The position numbers were made by a program, and so were the translations under genes. The notes under the pieces were generated by a model. The model made no database searches. It was not told where the DNA came from and saw only the letters and a list, made by a program, of their open reading frames with translations. A stretch of 41,666 nucleotides of DNA, from NCBI GenBank assembly GCA_020832055.1, contig JAFIFL010000006.1, positions 1-41,666 of the forward strand, given 5' to 3'. Origin of the DNA: Gammaproteobacteria bacterium. Lineage in GTDB: Bacteria; Pseudomonadota; Gammaproteobacteria; Pseudomonadales; Azotimanducaceae. Every line of letters begins with the position of its first letter. Position 1 is the first letter of the stretch. Of this stretch, positions 1-8,014 are shown one piece after another.

Positions 1-482
1 GAAACGCCGTGCTTGGCCCGGTAGGCCGAGGCCAGCTGGGCAAAGTTGCCCGGAGCGGAGCCCGTGGCCGCCCACTGGGCGGCAAGCGGGCTCATGCTGC
101 CCGGCAGACCGCCGTAGCCGGTGTCCTTGAGTTTCTCCACGCCCACGGCCAGGGCGATGTCGCAGGCGCCTGAGGCCACGGCATACACCGCACCCCGAAA
201 CGCTTCGGAGCCCGATGCGCAGAAATTCTCCACTCGGGTGACGGCAATGTTCGGCAGTCTCAGGGTCACCGACAGGGGCAGTCCGCCCTTGCCGACGTTG
301 ATTTCCTCGTAGTGGGTGGAGAACCAGGCCGCATCGATCTGGCTCGCGTCCACGCCCGCATCGGCGATGGCCTCCTCGAAGGCCTCGACCATGAGTTCCT
401 CGGCGCCGGACTCCCAGCGCTCACCGAACTTCGAGCAACCCATTCCCAGGATCGCCACCTTGTCCTTGATGCCCCGTGCCAT
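1..482 (-). CDS. Thiolase family protein (acetyl-CoA acetyltransferase-like), 3' end outside the window
   Basis: The first 160 residues of a thiolase-superfamily protein read leftward from an ATG at 480-482 and run off the window. The N-terminal thiolase fold is visible, beginning MARGIKDKVAILGMG, and the nucleophile region reads VENFCASGSEAF with the acylated Cys at about residue 88. The family condenses or cleaves acyl-CoA thioesters. The style resembles SCP-x/archaeal-type acetyl-CoA acetyltransferases rather than FadA or PhaA (inference). It lies 67 bp downstream of the HMG-CoA-synthase-like/DUF35 gene on the same strand, so the two are probably co-transcribed and may form one complex. 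The C-terminal His and second Cys motifs are not in the window, so activity cannot be judged. Confidence 0.85.
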   Translation of the reverse strand, partial: MARGIKDKVAILGMGCSKFGERWESGAEELMVEAFEEAIADAGVDASQIDAAWFSTHYEEINVGKGGLPLSVTLRLPNIAVTRVENFCASGSEAFRGAVYAVASGACDIALAVGVEKLKDTGYGGLPGSMSPLAAQWAATGSAPGNFAQLASAYRAKHGV

Positions 483-549
483 AGTGCTCTACTCCCGTAA
501 CTGTGATGATGTGCGCCGGCCCGACCGGGTCGCGGCGAGCGCGCCTCGA

Positions 550-2067
550 TCAGCCCGCTGCCGCAGCGCGATCGGCGCCATCCGCGGCAGTCACTGCGTC
601 GCGAACCGGAACCGCTTTCCAGAAATAGCGGACGAAACCCCGCAGCGAGTCCACGGACTTGATGCGGAACATCATGTGCACCCGGGTGCCAACGTCGAGT
701 TCGCCCACGTCGGTATCCGTGAAATCGGTCATGAACCGGCCGCCGTTGTCGAAAGTGATCATGCCGTAGTGGCTGGGCGGATTCGGAATGTAGGTCAAGT
801 AGTCTGCCGACCACGTCAGGACCTGGGCCGGCTCGTCCCGGAACGCGTAGGGCTCCTGGGTGTGGTGAGCCCGGCATTGGGGATTCACACAGACGTCGGT
901 GCGCGGGAACTGCAGCGTCCCGCAGCGGGTGCAGCGGCCGCCCACCAGCCCGAGCAGCATGTCGCGCTTGCGGTAGGTCACGGTCAGCGCGGTCTTGTAG
1001 TCGTCCCGCTCGGCCCGCATGCCCTTGTCGAGTTCGATGAGGTTGTTGAACGCCAGATACTGCTGATAGTTGTCCGTGGACTTGCCCGCAGCCAGAGAGC
1101 CCCGGATGCCACGCCGGACAGTAGCGGTTGCCAGAGCCTCGGTGGCCTCGAACACCAGCACGTCGCAGCCCTGCCCAAAGGCGGCCACCACGACGATCTC
1201 GCCGGGCTTCACGTCACCTTCGATGGTGTGCAGAAGCATCACCAGGGCATGGGCAGCGCCACACTCACCGAGGTTCCCATGCAGGTTGTCACGCACGGCA
1301 GCGGCAGGGATGCCAGAGGTCTTGGCGATGCCGGCCACCGCCCGGGCGATGGTCGACGGCATGCAGAAGTGCGCCACGTCCGCCGCCTCGACGCCGCTTT
1401 TCGCCAGCGCCGACGCAATGGCCGGCGGCACGATCTTCGCCAGTCCCTCGTCGCGGATCCAGCGCTCCTCCCAGGTGTACTCGAAGGCCTCCCCTTCGGC
1501 GCGGAAGTGGTCGACGAAATCCACGGTCACGGTGTGCCCGCCGCGGAACTTCAGCAGGCCGTCACCGGCGCCGACGCGTACTGCCGCGGCGCCATCTCCG
1601 TAGGCGAACTCACCGGCGGAACTGGCCTTGCTGCGGCGCTTGTCGGCGGCCACCACCAGCGCATCGCTCATGAGGCCACCGCCCACGGCGGCCAGGGCCT
1701 GCATCAGTGCGGAGGTCCCTGCGCGCTGGGAGCCGGTGACGTCCATGGACATGCGATCGCCGTCGAGGCCCAGGGCAGTGGCCAGGATGCCGGCGTTCTG
1801 GCGTTCCAGGAAAGGAAAGCTGGTAGAAGCGAAGTAGAGCGCTTCCGGGGCATCGGCGGCAACCTCGCCTTCACTGGCCGGGCCGAGGCAGTCACGTGCG
1901 GCTTCGACGCCCATGGTCACGGCGTCCTCGTCCCAGTTACAGATGCTGCGCTCACCCTTGCCGCGGCCCTTGATGGCCGGATCTGCCCAGGCGTGGGCGG
2001 CAGCAATGGCCTGCCGTGCCAGGCGCAGACGCGGCACGTAGCCTCCGAAGGCTGTGATTCCCGGCAT
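550..2067 (-). CDS. HMG-CoA synthase/KAS III-like protein fused to a DUF35 Zn-ribbon/OB-fold domain; nucleophile Cys replaced by Gln
   Basis: A 505-residue protein. Residues 1 to about 340 are a thiolase-fold condensing enzyme like archaeal-type HMG-CoA synthase. The last part is a DUF35 domain: a Zn ribbon (CTRCGTLQFPRTDVC with a further Cys four residues on) followed by an OB fold. The ATG at 2067 is chosen because AGGAGAG lies just upstream; the frame opens 13 codons earlier without such a site. At the nucleophile elbow, where relatives read DVAAAC-AG or FACKAGT, this protein reads DVTGSQRAGT, so Gln114 replaces Cys. A His (VAHFCMP) and the NLHGNLGECGA loop are retained. In archaea separate thiolase, HMGCS and DUF35 proteins form one channelling complex; here two are fused and the thiolase follows. 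Ordinary HMG-CoA synthesis is doubtful. A decarboxylase or aldolase role is possible but inferred. Confidence 0.8.
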   Translation of the reverse strand: MPGITAFGGYVPRLRLARQAIAAAHAWADPAIKGRGKGERSICNWDEDAVTMGVEAARDCLGPASEGEVAADAPEALYFASTSFPFLERQNAGILATALGLDGDRMSMDVTGSQRAGTSALMQALAAVGGGLMSDALVVAADKRRSKASSAGEFAYGDGAAAVRVGAGDGLLKFRGGHTVTVDFVDHFRAEGEAFEYTWEERWIRDEGLAKIVPPAIASALAKSGVEAADVAHFCMPSTIARAVAGIAKTSGIPAAAVRDNLHGNLGECGAAHALVMLLHTIEGDVKPGEIVVVAAFGQGCDVLVFEATEALATATVRRGIRGSLAAGKSTDNYQQYLAFNNLIELDKGMRAERDDYKTALTVTYRKRDMLLGLVGGRCTRCGTLQFPRTDVCVNPQCRAHHTQEPYAFRDEPAQVLTWSADYLTYIPNPPSHYGMITFDNGGRFMTDFTDTDVGELDVGTRVHMMFRIKSVDSLRGFVRYFWKAVPVRDAVTAADGADRAAAAG

Positions 2068-2307
2068 GCTCTCTCCTTCACCCGTGATTAAATTCGACGC
2101 ACGCAAGCATAAGCGACAGGCTCCGCAGCGACAATCACGGGTCTGTCACGGGTCTGCACTCCAGGCCAGCATCGGCAGCAACACCGATGCTGTCGTTCCC
2201 GCACCCTGACGGCATGGCCGCAGCACGAGAAAATTGACCCAGAGCATGGCCCGAAGCAGCAGCGCAGGGCATGCTCGCCGGCCATTCCACCGCATGGAGC
2301 CCCGCAT

Positions 2308-3237
2308 ATGAGTGACCAGCCAGACGTGTTGCAGGTCCGGGACTATTTCATGGATCTGCAGGATCGCATCTGTGCCGCGTTGGCAACCGAGGACGGCAGC
2401 GCGGACTTCAGCCGTGAGGAGCTTCCCGGTCCCGGCGGGGGGCTCGCTCGCCCCCGCGTTCTCGCGGACGGCCCCGTGATCGAGAAGACCGCCGTGCAGT
2501 TCACCCACTCCATCGGCAAGCAGCTGCCGGCCGCGGCCACCGAGCGCAATCCCAATCTCACCGGTCGCGGCTTCCAGGCCACCGCCATTTCCCTGATCGT
2601 CCACCCGCGCAATCCCTACGCCCCCACTACCCACATGAATCTGCGCTTCTTCCTGGTGGACGCTGAATCCGGCGAAGACCCGGTGTGGTACTTCGGCGGC
2701 GGCTTCGATCTCACCCCCTACTACGGGTTCGAAGAAGACGCCGTGCACTGGCATGCCGAGGCCAGGGCCGCCTGCGTCCCCTTCGGCACCGAGCTCTACC
2801 CTCGTCTGAAAGAGTGGTGTGACCGCTATTTCTATCTGGAGCATCGCGATGAGCAACGCGGCATCGGCGGCATCTTCTTCGACGACTGGACCGCCGGTGG
2901 CTTCGACTCCGCGTTCGCGTTCACCCGCAGCGTCGGCGAGCACTTCCTCAGTGCTTACCTGCCGATCCTGGCGAAGCGCAAGGACACGCCCTATGGCGAG
3001 CGCGAGCGTGACTTCCAGCTCTACCGCCGTGGGCGCTATGCCGAGTTCAACCTGGCCATCGACCGTGGCACCCGCTACGGCCTGCAGTCGGGGCGGCGGA
3101 TCGAGTCCGTACTCGCTTCACTGCCGCCGCTTGCGGCCTGGAAGTACAACTGGCAGCCGGAGCCCGGCTCGCCGGAGGCGCGCTTGACCGAGTGGTTCAT
3201 CAAGCCCAGGGATTGGCTCGCCAAATCATTCGACTGA
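2308..3237 (+). CDS. hemF: Oxygen-dependent coproporphyrinogen III oxidase
   Basis: HemF oxidatively decarboxylates coproporphyrinogen III to protoporphyrinogen IX in haem synthesis, using O2 and no metal or flavin. The 309-residue length is normal for the family. Recognisable blocks are FTHSIGKQLPAAAT, the conserved-His block NPYAPTTHMNLRFF, WYFGGGFDLTPYYGFEED, and the C-terminal signature region AEFNLAIDRGTRYGLQSGRR. The ATG at 2308 follows GGAG at an 8-nt spacing. The gene is divergent from the HMGCS-like gene across about 240 bp that must hold both promoters. It ends just before a group of DnaA-box-like sites. It implies an aerobic or microaerobic lifestyle. The call is secure. Confidence 0.96.
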   Translation: MSDQPDVLQVRDYFMDLQDRICAALATEDGSADFSREELPGPGGGLARPRVLADGPVIEKTAVQFTHSIGKQLPAAATERNPNLTGRGFQATAISLIVHPRNPYAPTTHMNLRFFLVDAESGEDPVWYFGGGFDLTPYYGFEEDAVHWHAEARAACVPFGTELYPRLKEWCDRYFYLEHRDEQRGIGGIFFDDWTAGGFDSAFAFTRSVGEHFLSAYLPILAKRKDTPYGERERDFQLYRRGRYAEFNLAIDRGTRYGLQSGRRIESVLASLPPLAAWKYNWQPEPGSPEARLTEWFIKPRDWLAKSFD

Positions 3238-3247
3238 GCGGCTCCGG

Positions 3248-3282
3248 TTGTCCACAACAGCTGTGGATAACTCTGGGGACAA
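3248..3282. promoter_or_regulatory. Cluster of DnaA-box-like 9-mers
   Basis: TTGTCCACA at 3248-3256 (one mismatch to TTATCCACA), TGTGGATAA at 3262-3270 (a perfect DnaA box on the minus strand) and TGGGGACAA at 3274-3282 (two mismatches, minus strand) sit within 35 bp. The first two form an imperfect inverted repeat. An AT-rich patch lies about 55 bp to the right. This could titrate DnaA or regulate a neighbour; binding has not been shown. Confidence 0.5.
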
Positions 3283-3287
3283 CCTGC

Positions 3288-3319
3288 GCTGATGGGCCGC
3301 CAGCGCCCAGCCCATCAGC
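3288..3319. terminator. Perfect 10-bp stem hairpin downstream of hemF
   Basis: GCTGATGGGC at 3288-3297 pairs exactly with GCCCATCAGC at 3310-3319 across a 12-nt loop, starting about 50 bp after the hemF stop. There is no T-run on either side, so it is not a classical intrinsic terminator. It may protect the mRNA 3' end or aid termination. Confidence 0.4.
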
Positions 3320-3591
3320 CTTGCGCCGCGCTGATCAAAAAATGCCCAAGAATTAATGGCTAGTAAAAACAAATAGATAGAGAGATAACATCGAATCGAC
3401 ATGGCATTCTGGCTGTAGTCATCCGAATGTCACCGGCGCTTGCGGCACTGTGCATAAGGCCAAGTTCGACCAAACTCTGTCCGCCTGCCGAAAGACCTTC
3501 CGTCTGGCTGCGAAACACCAGATCTGGGGGCCGAGGGCACTCGATCCGGTTATCCGGCGCGGGGGCCGTACAGGTTTTGTCCCGCCACCGA

Positions 3592-3942
3592 TCAGCCTTC
3601 CGGCTGCAGCACCACCAGCCTCGAGCGGACGTCCACCACGTTGGGCAGACCGCGCACCAGTTCGATGGCGCGTTGCTCCATCTGCGCTGTGGCAACGTGG
3701 CCGAAGAGTGTGACGATGCCGCGGCGGGTTTCCACAGAGATGTCGCGACTGCGAATCTCATCATCACGCAGCAGCCGCGCCCGCACCGCCGAGGTGATGT
3801 TGAAGTCGTCCGTCACCTCGCCGAGGGTGCGCTCCTCCTCTTCCGCGTAGGCTCCCGAAGTCAGAGGCTGGCAGCCTGCGCCCAGGCCAAGCACTGCAAG
3901 CAGCAGAACAAGCGTCGTCGATTGCCGGCCGTGCAGAGTCAT
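3592..3942 (-). CDS. BON-domain lipoprotein
   Basis: A 116-residue protein starting at the ATG at 3942, which has GGAG upstream; the longer frame lacks such a site. The N-terminus is a lipoprotein signal peptide ending in the lipobox LGAGC (Cys24), so the product should be lipidated and held at the periplasmic face of a membrane. Residues about 45-112 are one BON domain, with the pattern ITSAVRARLLRDDEI, RRGIVTLFGHV and GLPNVVDVRSRLVV, like one repeat of OsmY or DolP. BON proteins bind phospholipid or support envelope integrity; the exact job here is unknown. The gene diverges from the antiporter gene, with about 270 bp between the two chosen starts. Confidence 0.85.
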   Translation of the reverse strand: MTLHGRQSTTLVLLLAVLGLGAGCQPLTSGAYAEEEERTLGEVTDDFNITSAVRARLLRDDEIRSRDISVETRRGIVTLFGHVATAQMEQRAIELVRGLPNVVDVRSRLVVLQPEG

Positions 3943-4212
3943 GAATCCATCTCCAAGTGAAAGGGGCCGATCAGATCGCAGGCACTGGCCAACTCCGAAG
4001 CGGTGAACTCTCGGTTCGGCAACCTGCCTGCAGGCCCGAGCCTCCAAGTCAACGAGCCTGCCGCCGACTGCCGATCCACCCTACACGGCCGGAGCCGCAA
4101 GTCTACCGCCAACCCTGTGACAGCGGCAGCATGCGCGACGGCAGTGATTCGGCGGGAAGGACAGGCTAAAGTCCTGGTCTCCGTCCCAAACTCGCCGCCG
4201 AGGACAACCACT

Positions 4213-5715
4213 TTGCCTGCCGACATCGATGACGCCCGTGAGGCGGCCGCGGACGCGGTCATCGCGCCAGACTCGAAGCCGCCGTTCCTCGCGGAGGCGC
4301 TGCTGCCCGTCGTTCTCCTGGTCAGTATGCTCGCTGCATCGGTGGCGATATTCGGCGAGGATGCGTCCTACGGTCCGAACCAGATCGCACTGCTGCTGGC
4401 TGCGGCTTTCGCCGGACTCATCGGCATGCGCCGGGGCATTCGCTGGCCCGCCCTTCAGGAAGGCATCGTCACGGCCATCACCATCGCGCTGCCGGCCATG
4501 CTCATCCTGCTGATGGTCGGCGCGCTGATCGGTGCCTGGATCCTTTCTGGCACCGTGCCCTACCTGATCCTGCTGGGCACCCACCTGCTGTCGCCCCAGT
4601 GGTTCTACCCTGCCGTGTGCCTGATCTGCGCGCTGGTGTCCGTGTCCATCGGCAGTTCCTGGACCACGGCCGGCACCATCGGCGTGGCACTCATGGGGGC
4701 TGGTCAGGCCATGGAACTGTCCCCGGCCATCACAGCCGGTGCCGTGATCTCCGGCGCCTATTTCGGCGACAAGATGTCGCCGCTTTCGGATACCACCAAT
4801 CTCGCCGCCGCCGTCAGCCGCGTCGATCTCTTTGACCACATCCGCAACATGCTCTGGACCGCCGGCCCGGCCATGATCGTGGCCCTGCTCCTGTTTACGG
4901 TGATCGGCCGCGGCAGCGCCGAAAGTGATTCGACGCTGCACCTGCTGCTCGAGGCAGAACTCACCGCGGAATTTCATCTGGGCATGATGACCTTGCTGCC
5001 CCTGGCCGTGCTGGTCGTACTCTCGGCACGTCGGTACCCGCCCCTGCCGGTGCTGGCCCTCGGTGCAGTGATCGGCGCCGTACTGGCCGTGGTTCTGCAG
5101 TACGACGCCGCGGTGGCTCTGGCGCCGGAAGGCATGACGGGCGTGGCAGCCGCGTTCACCGGAGCCTGGATCGCACTTTTCGACGGCTATCAGAGCAGCA
5201 GCAGCGCGGCCGAAATCACCAGCCTGCTCGACCGCGGCGGCATGTCGAGCATGCTCAACACCATCTGGCTGATCATGACGGCCATGGTGTTCGGCGGCGT
5301 CATGGAGCGCACCGGTCTGCTGCATCGTCTGGTGGAGGCCCTGCTGATCTTCGTTCGCGGCAGCGCCAGCCTGATCATGACGACGCTGGGCACGAGTTTT
5401 CTCGCCAACGTACTGGCAGCCGATCAGTACATGGCCATCGCGGTTCCGGGACGCCTGTTCGAGAAGGCCTACGGGGATCGGGGACTGTCACGCCTGAATC
5501 TGTCGCGGAGCCTCGAGGACGGGGGCACCCTGACGTCGGTGATGGTGCCGTGGAACACCTGCGGGGCTTACATGGCCGCCACGCTCGGGGTGGCCACCTT
5601 CACCTATCTGCCCTTCCTGTTCTTCAACCTGGCTGCCATCGGTTTCGCCATCCTCTGGGCCGCACTCGGTGTTGGCCTCATCCGCGACCCCGAGGCCGGC
5701 ATCGTCCGCGCCTGA
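4213..5715 (+). CDS. NhaC family Na+/H+ antiporter
   Basis: A polytopic inner-membrane antiporter of the NhaC/IT superfamily type, about 500 residues with some 11-12 hydrophobic segments. The diagnostic block is GAYFGDKMSPLSDTTNLAA in the middle, with VSIGSSWTTAGTIG before it and a second-half block around TSFLANVLAADQYMAI and SLEDGGTL. It would exchange external H+ for Na+, with a role in pH or salt homeostasis; related transporters can exchange organic acids or amino acids, so the substrate is not certain. The frame is open from a GTG at 4003, but the N-terminal 70 residues of that version are unlike the family. I prefer the TTG at 4213, preceded by GAGGA, which gives the usual length. The start is uncertain. 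Confidence 0.85.
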   Translation: MPADIDDAREAAADAVIAPDSKPPFLAEALLPVVLLVSMLAASVAIFGEDASYGPNQIALLLAAAFAGLIGMRRGIRWPALQEGIVTAITIALPAMLILLMVGALIGAWILSGTVPYLILLGTHLLSPQWFYPAVCLICALVSVSIGSSWTTAGTIGVALMGAGQAMELSPAITAGAVISGAYFGDKMSPLSDTTNLAAAVSRVDLFDHIRNMLWTAGPAMIVALLLFTVIGRGSAESDSTLHLLLEAELTAEFHLGMMTLLPLAVLVVLSARRYPPLPVLALGAVIGAVLAVVLQYDAAVALAPEGMTGVAAAFTGAWIALFDGYQSSSSAAEITSLLDRGGMSSMLNTIWLIMTAMVFGGVMERTGLLHRLVEALLIFVRGSASLIMTTLGTSFLANVLAADQYMAIAVPGRLFEKAYGDRGLSRLNLSRSLEDGGTLTSVMVPWNTCGAYMAATLGVATFTYLPFLFFNLAAIGFAILWAALGVGLIRDPEAGIVRA

Positions 5716-5788
5716 TCAGACTGAACATCCACATGACGATCCAGGCCGCTCACGGCCAGGCTCGGCCAGCACGACAAGGAGAATTGCC

Positions 5789-6718
5789 ATGCACGCACCC
5801 GAGATCACCGAGATCACCTCGGGCCTGCGCTTTCCGGAAGGGCCCATTGCCATGGCCGACGGCAGCATCGTCCTGGTGGAGATCGCTCGCGGCACCCTGA
5901 GCCGGGTCAGTCCTGACGGCACGATCAGCGTCATCGCGGACCTTGGCGGCGGCCCCAACGGTGCCGCCATCGGTCCGGACGGTCACTGCTACGTCTGCAA
6001 CAACGGCGGCTTCGTCTGGCACGAACGCGGCGGCCGCCTGTATCCCGGAGAGTCGCCGCCGGATTACAGCGGGGGGCGCATCGAGCGGGTCGATCTCGCT
6101 TCGGGCGCCTTCGAAACCCTCTATGACCAGTGCGACGGGCGCCCCCTGCGGGGTCCCAACGACATCGTCTTCGATGCCAGCGGTGGGTTCTGGTTCACGG
6201 ATCACGGCAAGACCGGCCCCCGGGAGCGGGATCGTACCGGGGTGTTCTACGCCCGCGCGGACGGCAGCCACATCGAGGAGAAGATCTTTCCTCTGGATGG
6301 CCCGAACGGCATCGGGCTGTCGCCGGACGAGGACGCACTCTACGTCGCCGAGACGCTCACTGGTCGCCTGTGGGAATGGCGGTTGTCCGGCCCCGGCGCA
6401 ATCATTGCCGAGCGCCGGGACCGCCCCGACGGCGGCCGCCTGCTGGCGGTTCCGCCGGGCTATCTGCTCTACGATTCCCTGGCCGTCGACGCTCGCGGTC
6501 GGGTCTGCGTCGCCACCATCATTCAGGGTGGCATCAGCATCATCGATCCTGTGGCCGGCACGGCGGATCATCTGCCGCTGCCGGATCTCCTGACCACCAA
6601 TATCTGCTTCGGTGGGCCCGATCTGCGCACGGCCTATGCCACCCTTTCCAGCACCGGAAAGCTGGTCAGCTTCCCCTGGCCGGAGGGAGGACTGCCGCTC
6701 AATTTTCTCAATAAATGA
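5789..6718 (+). CDS. SMP-30/gluconolactonase/LRE family protein
   Basis: A 309-residue six-bladed beta-propeller protein of the SMP-30/Gluconolactonase family, probably a calcium- or zinc-dependent lactonase. Typical features are GLRFPEGPIAM at the N-terminus (metal-ligand Glu), GGPNGAAIGPDG, LRGPNDIVFDASGGFWFTD, GPNGIGLSPDEDALYV and DSLAVDARGRVCVATI, the last carrying the presumed catalytic Asp. The ATG at 5789 has AAGGAG at the right distance; the frame opens 40 codons earlier without one. It lies 73 bp after the antiporter gene on the same strand and may share its transcript. No signal peptide is seen, so it is likely cytoplasmic. The sugar or aromatic lactone it acts on cannot be read from the sequence. 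Confidence 0.88.
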   Translation: MHAPEITEITSGLRFPEGPIAMADGSIVLVEIARGTLSRVSPDGTISVIADLGGGPNGAAIGPDGHCYVCNNGGFVWHERGGRLYPGESPPDYSGGRIERVDLASGAFETLYDQCDGRPLRGPNDIVFDASGGFWFTDHGKTGPRERDRTGVFYARADGSHIEEKIFPLDGPNGIGLSPDEDALYVAETLTGRLWEWRLSGPGAIIAERRDRPDGGRLLAVPPGYLLYDSLAVDARGRVCVATIIQGGISIIDPVAGTADHLPLPDLLTTNICFGGPDLRTAYATLSSTGKLVSFPWPEGGLPLNFLNK

Positions 6719-6742
6719 TATTAATTCAGATGCTTATAAAAA

Positions 6743-7975
6743 CTATCTCGATTGAACTTTATCCAGATACGCATCATTCCCCCTGGGCAGACCGATCGAG
6801 ATGAGCACGGTGGCCACCATGAACGCGGTGGCCGCCAGCAGGCAGGCCGTGAGCCCCTGGGTCTGGTAGAGCCAACCTGACAGCAGCGTCCCGAAGAGCC
6901 GCCCCGCCGCATTGGCGGTGTAGTAGATTCCCACGTCCAAAGAGACCCCGTCGACCCGAGCCCAGGCCAGAATGAGGTAGCTGTGGACAGCCGAGTTCAC
7001 GGCGAACAGCAACGCAAAGACGATCAATCCCAGCGCCAGCCAGGTGACGTCGTCAGCACCCCGGACCACCAGTGCCAGCAGCAGGGGCACCCCCGCCAGC
7101 GCCAGAGCCCAGAGCATGGCCATCCGACCATCCGGAGCGCCACTGCGTCGGGTGATCACTGGCGCCAGGGCCTGGATGCCGCCATAGCCGATGATCCAGG
7201 CCGCCAGATAGCCGCCCACGGCCTGGGGCGACCAGCCCGCGACGGTCTGCAGCCACACCGGCAGCGCCACCACGAACCAGACATCCCGAGAGCCGAACAG
7301 GAACAGCCGTGCAGCCGAAAGGATGTTAACGGCACGGCTTGCAGAGACCAGATCGCTGAATTTCGGCTTCTGCGTGGCGCGTCCGAGGTCGGCGCGCAGC
7401 AGCACCAGCCCCAGCAGCAGCACCACGGTCAGGCCGCCTGCCATGGCCAGCACGGCGCCGCGGAAACCCAGTGTGGCCAGCAGCAGCCCCCCGAGAAAGA
7501 ACCCAGCCCCTTTCAGGGCGTTCTTGGAACCGGTGAGCAGCGCCACCCAGCGGTACAGGCGCCCACCGCCTTCCGGCAACAGCACCCGCAGGCTGCTCTT
7601 GGCGGCGTTCTTGTTGAGATCCTTGGCCACGCCGGCCAGAGCCTGGGAGATCATCACCCAGCCCAGGGTCAGCAGCGATGGCTCCACGGCCAGCATGATC
7701 AGGGCGATGATCTGCAGAACGAAACCGGCCTGCATGGACAGATTCAAACCGAAGCGGGCGCCGAGCCAGCCGCCGGTGAGGTTGGTTATCACCCCGCAGA
7801 ATTCGTAGATCACGAAGGCCAGGGCGATCTGCAGCGGCGAGAAGCCGATGCCGTGCAGGAACAGCACCACGAGCATGCGCAGGGCGCCGTCCGTGAGCGT
7901 GAACGCCCAGTAACCCAGGGTCACTACGCCATACTGGCCGATAGGGCTGGCTAATCCCCGTTCGCTCACGCCCAT
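6743..7975 (-). CDS. arsJ: ArsJ-type MFS transporter, 1-arseno-3-phosphoglycerate efflux
   Basis: A 410-residue major-facilitator protein with about 12 membrane segments. The stretch AKDLNKNAAKSSLRVLLPE followed by YRWVALLTGSKNALKG and GFFLGGLLLATLGFRG is characteristic of ArsJ and unlike general MFS permeases. ArsJ exports the unstable arsenate ester that GAPDH makes when arsenate replaces phosphate; outside, the product hydrolyses back to arsenate. The GAPDH partner gene lies 39 bp upstream on the same strand, exactly the published pairing, so the assignment rests on sequence and context. No ArsR, ArsB or ArsC is found in the window. No good ribosome-binding site is seen before the ATG at 7975, so a slightly different start is possible. 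Confidence 0.88.
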   Translation of the reverse strand: MGVSERGLASPIGQYGVVTLGYWAFTLTDGALRMLVVLFLHGIGFSPLQIALAFVIYEFCGVITNLTGGWLGARFGLNLSMQAGFVLQIIALIMLAVEPSLLTLGWVMISQALAGVAKDLNKNAAKSSLRVLLPEGGGRLYRWVALLTGSKNALKGAGFFLGGLLLATLGFRGAVLAMAGGLTVVLLLGLVLLRADLGRATQKPKFSDLVSASRAVNILSAARLFLFGSRDVWFVVALPVWLQTVAGWSPQAVGGYLAAWIIGYGGIQALAPVITRRSGAPDGRMAMLWALALAGVPLLLALVVRGADDVTWLALGLIVFALLFAVNSAVHSYLILAWARVDGVSLDVGIYYTANAAGRLFGTLLSGWLYQTQGLTACLLAATAFMVATVLISIGLPRGNDAYLDKVQSR

Positions 7976-8014
7976 GGTGCCGAATTCATGCCTCGTAGTT
8001 GCACTGTCCGCGCA

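Larger units (their letters stand above)
3238..3591. other. Gene-free stretch between hemF and the BON lipoprotein gene
   Basis: These 354 bp hold no convincing gene. The left part carries DnaA-box-like sites and a 10-bp-stem hairpin. The middle (about 3335-3395) is clearly AT-rich against the GC-rich surroundings, with runs such as GATCAAAAAATG and AGTAAAAACAAATAGATAG. The right part returns to ordinary composition. Short open frames here lack ribosome-binding sites and family resemblance. Confidence 0.6.

Noticed and set aside
316-2091. A 591-codon plus-strand frame across the HMGCS-like gene
   Set aside because: It is antisense to a clear family member, has the composition of a shadow frame and shows no recognisable domain.
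3238-3591. A full chromosomal replication origin
   Set aside because: Only three box-like sites are present and none of the usual origin genes is nearby, so I report a DnaA-box cluster and not oriC.
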